Assembly: GCA_025024175.1 (NCBI GenBank)
Contig: QCXZ01000041.1
Location: 25,849,786-25,913,785 of the forward strand
Length of the DNA stretch: 64,000 bases
Source: Rhyzopertha dominica
Lineage: Eukaryota > Arthropoda > Insecta > Coleoptera > Bostrichidae
Direction of reading: 5' to 3'
Made by a program: the position numbers and the translations under genes. Below, piece after piece: positions 55,435-64,000 of the stretch (its first letter is position 1; each line of letters begins with the position of its first letter). The notes beneath the pieces are model-generated. The model was not told the DNA's origin. It worked only from the letters and a program-made list of their open reading frames with translations, and searched no databases.

Positions 55435-58191
55435 GTCTTCTGTGCTCTTCCTAATGAAATAAATATTTTCAACCCAGTATATGTTCCGGTTATACTAGAA
55501 GTAGACAATAACTTTTTTATATTAAATGAAACATATTGTACAGCGCATAACATTTAAATTTGACGTTGGTTTTACCTTAAGTGTGTAAGAAACGTTGTGC
55601 CTCTATTGTGTTTTTTTAATATATCTATAGGTATTTTTCGTAATATTTAACTGTTTTGTTGGATTTCGAAAATCAATACTTCCACAGTTGTGCAAGATAC
55701 CAATTTGCGGTTTACACTGTGCTTTATTAAAATGAGGTTGCGAATATACCTTTTTTACTAGAAACATTTTCCAAATCTATTTCCGAAAATGTCAGTTGTG
55801 ACAAACTCTCTTTTTAATAAAATCACGCAAAATAGACTCCCGAGACGCTATAGTTTTAAAGCAAGAGTAACAACTGCAATATCGATATCTTGTGCGGTTG
55901 TAAAGATATCATTGCTTCCTGAAAACACTGCGATATTCAAATTAGAGGAAGAATCTCATACATTTCATATGATGTATTAGTTCTTATATTAGTCTTTATC
56001 TTTATACTAAGTCGCATCAAGCAGCAAAATAATATATAGGGTGTTCTATTTGAAATAACCAAGTATGTATGTGTATATTCCCTATATTAACCGGAAATTA
56101 TGCATTCAATATTATTGTTAGAACAAACACGAAACGTGCTTGTTTAATATTTCAGCCATACCATTTTAGTACTTTTCAAATTCTGTTTATTAAAGCCTAC
56201 AACAAATGTAACGCTGGACCTTAATTTCACGCCTAACGTATACTATGCGTAAAAATAAATGTTTCCTACTGGAACCTGTTCGTATGCTTACAGTTAGGAT
56301 ATTATTTATGATAAATATGAATTAAATACCTGCTATAGGCAACAAGATTTAGTGTAAGGTTTCCAAAAACTTGTTTTTCAAATTTGATTGTATTCAACAT
56401 CAAGATTTATGTTTCCAACTATGTCTAATTACCACAGGTATTTTTTGTTTTTATATATAAATCATTGAACTATAACTCTTTCTTGTCGCAACTGGGTTTA
56501 GTTAAATTATATTTTGTCATTAAATAATAAATTTTGAATGCAATTTCACACTCTGAACCAACGCTTATCGTATTTTTTAATGTTGTTTTTTAATATCATT
56601 GGCAATTTGTTACATAGCAGTATTATATGAGTTCTTGTGCTGCCTCTACATTCAGTTCAAGCACACGGTGTAAGATTTACTTCCTTCGACGAAATGACCA
56701 AGATACGTACTATTTTATGATGTCTTCTATTTGGTAATTTTTGCCTTCTCGAAAATATTCTGCTACTGCTAATGAACATAATGGTTATATAACAAATTAG
56801 AATATAATGGCATGGATGTTTTTGAGAAAAAAAAACGTTTATTACAAATATGTAAGACTCTGAATCAACATGACAGTGTCATTTTATTGCTATTTTTACA
56901 CAAATGTTCTGAAGATATTTGAGGCCTTGTGTGAAAAAAGCTTGCTTAATGTTTTCCCGTCATGTTCGATAGCTCTGTTTTTACTCAGGTGAGAATTAAA
57001 TAGCTGAGCTGCATAGTGAATGGATATATATACATATAATTCTATTATAACAGTAATAAGTGGTATATTTCTTTAGGAGCTCTTTCTTGACAGTAATTAA
57101 CCACAAGTGATTTGACAAGGACTATTACTTCTACTTATGTATGATCAAAGTTTCAAGTTCTTTAAAGCATGGTTTTGAATAACCTATAGAACTTTAAAAC
57201 GCCTGTCAGGCACTTACATTATCTTTAATGACTACTTAAATCTATCTATAGAAATCTATTTATTTGAAGATGTTGATGAACAAGCTATATTAGACGCCTT
57301 TTAACAAGAGCTATTTATTACAAATATATATTAAAAAAAACTTAAAAGGTACTTTTGAAGTTCCTAGGTTTAGATCAATTTCACAATACTTGGTTAACAA
57401 GAAAAACATCTAATAGAGTTACGTAAACATGAAAAACCAACGGAAAGCCAAATACAGCTAGTCAGGGAAAACATATAAAGTTGAGAAATGAAGCCAGAGG
57501 AAGCATATATAGCTAAAACAAGCATACTACCTACTACTAGTAACCGATATAGTTTGTTTAACTATATAGCTTTAACAGTCAAAAGGCATTGTCGTAATCC
57601 GTCTCCTCTTTCAGCAACTGCGTTTGGGAGCTTGCACCAAGGTAGTTTCGATAGTTCGCTCCTTTTGAGTAACCTAAATCATTTCCACATCAAGTTATTA
57701 ATTGTGTTTTGTATCAGCCTTTAACTGAATGTACAGGTATATGAAAAGCACCATGCAGTTAAGTATTTTCAGACATGTTCTAGTAGGAGACATATCAGTA
57801 CGGTTATAATATGCACGGGCGAAACTGAAATGAATGGCCAATTGATTATATATAGTTGCGCTGTACAATTTAAACATTTCACTAGTGATAGTTAATTTGT
57901 TATAAAACAAACCTCATATTGTACGTACAGATTTCTTGAACATACATATAGATAGCTTAACTGAAAGCAGGTAAGTAAGCTTTTGAGGTAGCCTAGTTAA
58001 TTGCAGTGCACTAAAATAATTCACTGTAATCGCCGCCAGCGAACGTTAATAGGTGCTGCGATCTAATTCTGCGAAATTCGCAAAATAGTAATAGTTATAA
58101 GAGCGTATTGCGGAGTCATATCTTTATTCTTTTTTTACTTATTTTACTTAGCGTTGTTCCAATTTACAATGGAGGATACGAGCCAGTAATG
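55435..58191. other. Intron DNA, nothing recognised
   Basis: AT-rich sequence with chance frames only. Confidence 0.5.
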
Positions 58192-59327
58192 TACAGGGTG
58201 TCCCATTTCCGTTCTAATTGTAGGGTATCTCGGTAACTATTAATGCTAGAGGGTTGTGACTGTATTACTTTTTATTTCTGAGTTCAGCTGTACCGTCCCG
58301 ATTTTTGTATCGTCTTTTGTTTTAAAGCCATATCCAACTTTTAGAAAATGTAACATTTCTCCAGCTCTCAATTTCTCGCTTGGGTATGTAGATATAAAAA
58401 TACTGTAGACATTGTTTTTAGATATTTTTATTTAGAATCCAGTGGCGTACCCCGTAATTTTTTAGGTCACATTTTTTATATATAACACAAACTTGCATTT
58501 TTAAATAGAAACCATAGTTGGCTTTGCTATGGTTGAAAGGGCGTATTTTTAATTAAAAAATGTTTAATTGTTAGGTTTATTTTTACTAATTTTGGAATTA
58601 TTCGATATTTTTAAAATAATTTAATCATATTTTACGTTTACATCCAGGAGGCTATGGTATAAGAAAATACACGATACAATTTATATTATTAAGTAAAAAT
58701 TTTAATCCTTTAAAAGTAATATATGCATATTTGAATACATGTATAAAACTCCTAAGAGCGCTCATGCATTTTTTAATGCATAATCTAGGAGGCCATGTAA
58801 CTAATGAAAATGATCGTTTATTTGGAGATAAGTACCTATGCATTGTTTATCATCAAATGTTTACATCCACTTTGACGAAAAACGTGAAATCTCATTAAAT
58901 TATTCCAAAAATTAGAAAAGATAAACCTAACAATGTATACATTTTCTTAATAGCAAACAATAGTTCTTTTGAACCATAGCAAAGCCAACTATGGTTTCCA
59001 TTTAAAAAATGCAAGTTTGTGTTATATTTAAAAAATGTGACCCCTTGAAAAATTCTGAGTACGCCACTGAATTCAGAATAAAAATATCTATAAAAATGTC
59101 TTTACTGTTTTTGTGTCTACATAGCCAATCGAGATATTGAGAACTGAAAAAATGTTACATTTTCCAAAAGTTGGCTATGGCTTTAAAACAAAAGATGATA
59201 CAAAAATGGCGACGGTACAGCTGAATTCCGAACAAAAAAGTAATACAGTAATGTCGAAACCGCAACCCTCTAGCACTAATAGTTACCGAGATACCCTACA
59301 ATTACAACGAAAATGGGACACCCTGTA
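58192..59327. mobile_element. 1.1-kb palindromic transposable element ending TACAGGGTGTCCCA
   Basis: The two halves are reverse complements over almost the whole length. The left end is TACAGGGTGTCCCATTTCCG and the right end is CGAAAATGGGACACCCTGTA. Matching inner pairs include GTTACCGAGATACCC/GGGTATCTCGGTAAC, CAGCTGTACCGTC/GACGGTACAGCTG, and CCATAGTTGGCTTTGCTATG/CATAGCAAAGCCAACTATGG. Arms are about 450-520 bases, the centre lies near 58770, and divergence between arms is perhaps 10-15 percent. TA at both outer edges is consistent with a TA target. No transposase frame is present. It would form a very long hairpin in the Ten-a pre-mRNA. Confidence 0.85.
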
Positions 59328-60015
59328 GAGTATACTAACGTAAGTTCGTGTATGTATGCAGGTGGCAAATACCAAAGTTACTCAAAAGCAATTCGTTTAC
59401 ATTGTCGATCCGTCTTTCAATTGGTAAAATATTTACACTTCGATGTCTATTCCGAAGTAAATAAAAAATATTGTGAAAACTGAAAGCTTGATTATTAATT
59501 ATGAATAATAAACTTTTTTCTTACATGTTGCTTCGTAGAAACCGTTATACATGTCCATTATCACAAAAAAAATTATTTATCCTGTGGAAAATCTTATGAA
59601 AGAAAGTTCCCACTCCAAGGTTGAAGAAAGTTTAACATTATCAAAATTGAGTCCTAACGAATAAACAGTAAGAGGTTTGTGTTAAAATGGACATGTTACT
59701 GTTTCTTTGTGAAAAGGTCTTTTACGAAGTAGCCAAATACGTCCATTCAATTTTCTGCAGTCACAAACCGTGATTAAAAATTTTAATTTCCAAAAATGTA
59801 TCATATAATATTAATATAATAGATATATACCTAATGTACTCAGTTAAATATCTCTTTTTTATAAAATACCTATAAACGGCAAACAGAAGAATATCCATTT
59901 TATGTATCCATTGTGGAGCTTACACCTTTTAGGAGAGACGAAAACTGCATACTAATTACTCAAATCCAAGTTTAATAAAAGCTGGCAATTGGTAGTCATT
60001 AGATCAAGCTCTAAA
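59328..60015. other. Intron DNA, nothing recognised
   Basis: AT-rich sequence with no feature. Confidence 0.5.
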
Positions 60016-60290
60016 ATTATCGATAGGTGATTCTAGCTTAGATGGCCGTGGTCGTGACGATTTCTTCCTCGTTAACGGTTTGCCCACTACTGTGATAAGC
60101 ATCTTCAGTGGCCATTCTTCGTGAATGTAGTTACATATACCTATGCGAAGACAGCTACACGGTGACAACTGCGTATGCAAACCAGTCACCTCTGAAGATG
60201 TACACCACAGCAGTGAGCGAAACGTCAGCGAAGAGGAAATCGTCACGACCACGAACAATTAACCCGGAGTCACCTACCACTACCTACTTT
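60016..60290. mobile_element. Short head-to-head PLE-type terminus with hammerhead-like motifs
   Basis: The left half (- strand) and right half (+ strand) are inverted copies: GTGGTCGTGACGATTTC near 60048 pairs with GAAATCGTCACGACCAC near 60236, and CATCTTCAG near 60100 with CTGAAGATG near 60192. In the right half at 60189-60232 the order is CACCT, CTGAAGA, a weak hairpin (CAC-loop-GTG), GCGAAACGTC. The left half has CTGAAGA but has lost GAAA (reads CAAACCG). The layout matches the other PLE termini but the sequence family differs. No coding sequence or certain target duplication was found. Confidence 0.55.
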
Positions 60291-61633
60291 GACTCCGACA
60301 GCCTTAATCACTATAACGAAGGGTGGATAAATTTAATGTTAATAAATACAATTGTTCAACGTCCTGCGCCTCTGCAGAATGATTACGTAGTTAATTTGTT
60401 CTACTGTATTTCAGAATACAATTAACAGACCCTATAAAAATTATAGTGCTGTGGCATCGAAGATATTTCAACTCTTTTGCTTATAACCATATGGACCTTG
60501 TACATCTACAGCATGCAAGCCCAGCATTGAGCTTAAAGTCAACATACGAGTAGTATAATTTGAATACTATTTGATACTATTCTTTGCAGGCAGTGAATAA
60601 CACTATTTTGCGAATTTTGCAGTTTCGCGTCATATTGCTAGTCTTATATAATACCCGAGTCTAATCGTGTCACCTAGTGGTGAGCTTTCCAGACGTTATG
60701 CCTGCACACAAAACTGCTGTTGCAAAAATGAGAATTGAAGTGAGCATGGTGAGCGCACCAAATTGATATAAGTTGTACATAAATAAAACATTTTTGCATC
60801 AAAGGCTTTTTTACATTTATAGCTTTATCACTTACGATCGATAATATTACGGCTGCATGGATGAAACATTGATATCGCCATGGTTTGTGGTAGTTCTGCC
60901 TGTAGCGTAAACGTCTTTTGTGTACTAAGTGACGTACACTGATGTGGCCAATAGATATGGCTTTTGCGACGAGAAGTATTTTTAATTCAATGCATGCGTA
61001 TTAATAATATCAAGCAATATCAACGTCTTTATCATCGCTTATTTTGTGATTCCGAAAACCTAACTTTTTTTGAGTGAACTCTACAATGAAAAGATAAGGC
61101 TGCTGCTTACAGTGAAATATTACATTAAAAAATTAAATAATTCACTATTAGTTCCGTATGTTTCAATCAGAAATGTCTTTTCAAAAACTTCCGGTAGGTA
61201 AGGTAGGTGTACTACTTAACTCTTAGGATATTTGGTGCAGGCTAGTCTGTTACACTATGAATTTGATCAAAGGAGTGGAAGTTAGCATATGTTTGTAAAT
61301 ATTTTATCAATATTAGACTTTACAAAAAGACTACTGTGTATCAGCATCGTGTAGAAGGAATTTATACGTTAGATCAACTGTATTAGCTTATTGTAGCGAT
61401 GATTCGCTTACCACCTTAACTGCAAGACAAAAAAGACAATGCCTACTTAACGCCCACCACGTTTACGCAGCATGCGTATTACCACAAACCTAAATGAAAT
61501 CTTTCACAGAGAAGCTTTCAAATCTGGATGTGCACACTCTTGAGCAAACTCTACGTAGGGCTTGGTCCAAGAGTGTTGATGTCTCGGTGTGTTGTAAGAT
61601 GTTACACACTATCTAACCGATATTTGTTGGCAG
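60291..61633. other. Intron DNA, nothing recognised
   Basis: AT-rich sequence. The branch and acceptor region ends CGATATTTGTTGGCAG at 61633, which opens the last visible Ten-a exon. Confidence 0.5.
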
Positions 61634-61753
61634 TCGAGTGGCGGTTATGCGAGGACAGGTGGTAACAACCCAAGGGCTAGGGATCGTCGGAATCAGGGTG
61701 TCCGTCGACAGAGAATCCAGGTTCGGATTCACATTGACTCGACAAGGAGGCTG
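61634..61753 (+). CDS. Ten-a: Ten-a exon: start of the TTR-like domain (last exon in window)
   Basis: The exon (120 bases) has one base completing Ser from 52373 (AG+T), 39 codons, and TG left open at the donor CTG|GTAAGT (the split codon would be Trp). It encodes [20 protein letters not shown] then [19 protein letters not shown]. This is the beta-sandwich TTR-like (carboxypeptidase-regulatory-like) domain that follows the Cys-rich linker in teneurins, with the characteristic RGQVV..QGLGIVG.RVSVDR and [10 protein letters not shown] strings. It was found by reading through the region; no long frame marks it. The next exon should continue with a domain segment beginning FD, beyond 64000 or undetected in the last 2 kb. 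Alternative small exons between 52373 and 61634 cannot be excluded. Confidence 0.96.
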
Positions 61754-62098
61754 GTAAGTTAAAGCAATTACAGCATTTTTCAATAACAGAGTTGTTATAA
61801 CACTTCCAACTGATCCACAAAGCTATAGGCTTATAGCACTTCAAATATGTATTTTCCAAGTGTGTATTTCTACATATCGTAATGTACGTATTCGTTTTTT
61901 ATTTAAATGAGATCGGGACATCAGGGTAAATTCTGCGAATGATAATTGATAAAACTGCGACTGAAAATAAACGACAGTTACGCGAGGTTTCAAACGGTAT
62001 TTTAGACATTATTGATCAATTATAATCAACTAACGTTGCATAACGTGCAAGAATTTTCTTAGGAATGAAAATACATAATACAATTCGTTGATATAGTA

Positions 62099-62943
62099 GA
62101 GTGTCCCATAAGTTCGTGGCCACTTGCGACAAAAATGTTATCATTGCAACATAAAATTAAACAACAGTTATCCTTCAAAGTAAATGCCATTGCTGTCTAC
62201 TGCTTTCTTTCGTCTTTGTGCCAATTGTTCGATTCCACGGCGATACCACTCAGGCCTGCGTCGAAAAAAGTGAGCCATCGGCCGAAACATGTAATAGTGG
62301 GGTGGCGCAAGGTCAGGGCTATATGCAAGATGAGGAAGAACTTCAATTATTCCGGGCAGCTCCGGTCGAGCAAATGAGTGCAGATATCGCGACGTTGCTG
62401 CTGAACCGGCGTCAATTCGTGTGGAACTTCTTGGCAGTGCCTGTTCACGAGCCCGATTTGTTGGACGTCGCGATCCATGGTGGACTTGGAAGGGCCGAGC
62501 TCTGCGAGTAGATACTGGTTTGTGGTTGCTGCTCCACCAGCTCGCGCAGTGCCTCATTGTTCACCGTCGATGGGCGGCCTGGCCTGGGCTGATCTGCAAG
62601 GCTGGTTTCGCCGTTATTGAAACGTTTGAACCAACGTTTGACCGCTGAGGTTTAGCTGACTATTCGCTCGCCTTCCACACCGCAAATTTCCGCCGCCTGC
62701 AGCCCTTGCACTCAGTCTTTTTTTTCCAACAGTGACGCCAGAAGCACGCGAATCGCAAATTCTTCGTGTTTCATTTGAGACCTTAAAAATATTTTTTTAA
62801 ATCTCAATTACAAACACCAATAGATCATTTTAAAGACGTACAAAATAATATAAAACATTAATCGATTTGAGTTAAACGTCATAATAAAATTTATTTTTGA
62901 TAATTTTAGCTTCAAGTTGCCACGAACTTATATGGTGCACCCG
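62099..62943 (-). mobile_element. Second mariner-type element, internally deleted
   Basis: The inverted ends carry CATAAGTTCGTGGCCACTTG (left, about 62108) and CAAGTTGCCACGAACTTATA (right, about 62913), with TA on each side (62097-62098 and 62944-62945). At about 845 bases it is well below a full mariner. The central part of the transposase is missing, as described in the pseudogene entry. It is antisense in the Ten-a intron. Confidence 0.78.
62168..62775 (-). pseudogene. mariner transposase remnant, third catalytic Asp replaced
   Basis: From ATG at 62775 (MKHEEFAIRVLLASLLEKK) the frame breaks within 25 codons. Shifted frames then give a helix-turn-helix piece (VKRWFKRFNNGETSLADQPR), a GRPSTVNNEALRELVEQQP segment, VPHELTPVQQQRRDICTHLL-like linker residues, then a jump to AYSPDLAPPHYYMFRPMAHF and a C-terminal tail ending NGIYFEG. 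The jump removes the first two catalytic Asp motifs. The third site reads PPHYY instead of P(S)DYH, with His for Asp. At least three frameshifts and one in-frame stop are present. It is dead, and of a different mariner subfamily from 34197-35415. Confidence 0.75.
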
Positions 62944-62989
62944 TAGCTTAACCTTCCAACAAGATGGTACCTATCACCTCGTTCCAAGT

Positions 62990-63990
62990 GTTTACATTTT
63001 GTACCAAACTAGGCCACGCCCAATTAGGTAGTTGCTTTATTTGCAACTTACGGACTTTAAGTTATCCTGGCAATAATACACGTAACATCTATATACAGTT
63101 GAGTCTCAAACTTTGGATTAAATATGGCAAGAGTTAGTGTACTAATCAAATTTTGCACCAAAGGTATTGCCTTTTGTGCAAAACCTTGTATGTATTTCCT
63201 AAAATACGATACCAACACAAGAAACTGCCTCATTTTGTGTAAATTACTGGCGATATGGAAGTCTTACGGCCTCTATTGTCTTTGGTTACAATTATGTCGT
63301 TGAAATACACTGGGGCGCAATCGTAAACTATGAGACCAAGGGCTAAATTTATTGCCCGTTGAAAAACCGTAGAGGCAGCCCAAGCGACAATCTATTATAA
63401 TGATATAGACCGTTTAGTTATGAACGCGGTAGGTACGAGTATATAATACTTTTATCTTCAATCTCTCATGCGTATAGGGTAGTAACCAGCCTTCAAATCG
63501 AATGTCGTAAGTACGGAATTGGTTAGCCTGTCTGACAAGTCTTCGATCTGCGGTAAATGGTATCTGTCCTTTATTGTTACCACATTCAATTTTCTGTAAT
63601 CAACTGCTGTCGTAATGTCACTTGTTTTCTTTCGGAGAATTAAATTAAATTGCGTTCCACAAGCCAAACACGCATTCTTTTTATTTCAAACGTTTTCGAA
63701 TTTAAATTCATTACACACAAGCTGTTCCGTGAGTAAACCGTATGCTATCGGATGGAAATATAATACTATTACCCTCATGTACTTGTTTGGAGCTTCATAC
63801 TTGAATCTTTTCGTTTACTGCTTCCAATTGAACAGTAAACTGATAAATATCAGGCTGCAGTAATACATTATCCTGGTTCGTTAGCTTGTAAATTTCTGGA
63901 GAAAACAAACCATCGAAAATAGTGCGCTGCCATAGATTTAAAAAGTCCGCACTCATAAGCGCCCTCGCTTTGGTAATCGGTTTACCTATT
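62990..63990 (-). mobile_element. Ty3/gypsy-type retrotransposon pol remnant (reverse transcriptase)
   Basis: On the - strand at 63458-63667 the translation contains AVDYRKLNVVTIKDRYHLPQ and then IEDLSDRLTNSVLTTFDLKA, matching RT motifs of Ty3/gypsy elements (VDYRKLN..T..D.YPLP.I.D, FS.LDL..G). Further along the strand (about 63300-63400) is a frameshifted piece with AASTVFQRAINLALG and VYFNDIIV, where the catalytic YxDD box reads YFND. Pieces upstream (63700-63960) fit the region before the RT core. Stops throughout show a dead copy. LTRs are not seen, and the element may extend past the right edge. Confidence 0.7.
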
Positions 63991-64000
63991 TATTAATAAA

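Noticed and set aside
59137..59328. 63-codon + frame inside the large palindrome
   Set aside because: It is the arm of a non-coding foldback; the same sequence appears inverted at the other end.
62168..62648. + strand frames over the second mariner
   Set aside because: They are shadows of the - strand transposase remnant, which has recognisable motifs in order.
26075..64000. Assignment of the gene to Ten-m instead of Ten-a
   Set aside because: The [16 protein letters not shown] block, the [18 protein letters not shown] block and the [20 protein letters not shown] wording fit remembered Ten-a. Ten-m differs at these sites. This rests on memory, so an alignment would settle it.
1..64000. CRISPR array, bacterial operon or prophage
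   Set aside because: There are no regularly spaced direct repeats, no prokaryotic gene density and no ribosome-binding-site pattern. Introns and eukaryotic elements show this is nuclear animal DNA.

Overview
The window is insect-type nuclear DNA. It is AT-rich, has long introns with GT-AG splice sites, carries many decayed transposable elements and contains scattered ambiguous bases. The only large host gene recognised is a teneurin on the + strand. Its best match from memory is the Ten-a class (the Odd Oz/teneurin-a type) rather than Ten-m. Species and order cannot be fixed from the sequence.

Ten-a layout. A GC-rich island at about 7.2-7.96 kb probably holds the 5' end and a short proline-rich N-terminal exon (7670-7752). 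Its splice phase matches the transmembrane exon (26075-26352). Then come a juxtamembrane exon (33661-33780, with a GC 5' splice site), an ectodomain exon (38170-38542), an exon ending in EGF repeat 1 (41457-41908), four exons with EGF repeats 2-8 (44715-44920, 47561-47759, 48211-48396, 51796-51942), a Cys-rich exon (52166-52373) and a TTR-like-domain exon (61634-61753). All junction phases agree, so the pieces join into one open frame that runs off the right edge. The beta-propeller, YD-shell and toxin-like C-terminal parts are not in this window.

Mobile DNA fills the introns. Penelope-like retroelement (PLE) insertions lie at 29885-30777, 43294-43493 and 44938-46461, all as 5'-truncated head-to-head copies with 11-15 bp target duplications. 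Smaller PLE-type termini lie near 8.3, 22.7, 28.2 and 60.1 kb. There is a mariner with a broken transposase (34197-35415), a second mariner remnant (62099-62943), further transposase scraps (3.2-3.9 kb and 15.6-15.9 kb), a non-LTR retrotransposon remnant (10.9-12.4 kb), a Ty3/gypsy pol remnant (63.0-63.7 kb and beyond), and several foldback or MITE-like elements, including a 1.1 kb palindrome at 58192-59327.

The most interesting content is a set of hammerhead ribozymes. Small elements at 18679-19068, about 20.06-20.49 kb, about 31.0-31.26 kb and 40760-40998 carry a type I hammerhead with a very short, palindromic stem III. One (18714-18762) has a complete consensus core and fully paired stems. 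Two of these elements have 13-bp target duplications and no terminal inverted repeats, which looks like retroposition by PLE-type machinery (retrozyme-like elements). The PLE copies carry their own minimal hammerhead-like motifs. The complete small-element ribozyme is antisense to Ten-a, while the only sense-oriented one has lost a catalytic guanine.

Two possible small genes or pseudogenes of unknown function lie inside the introns (21949-22266, + strand; 49249-49500, - strand).
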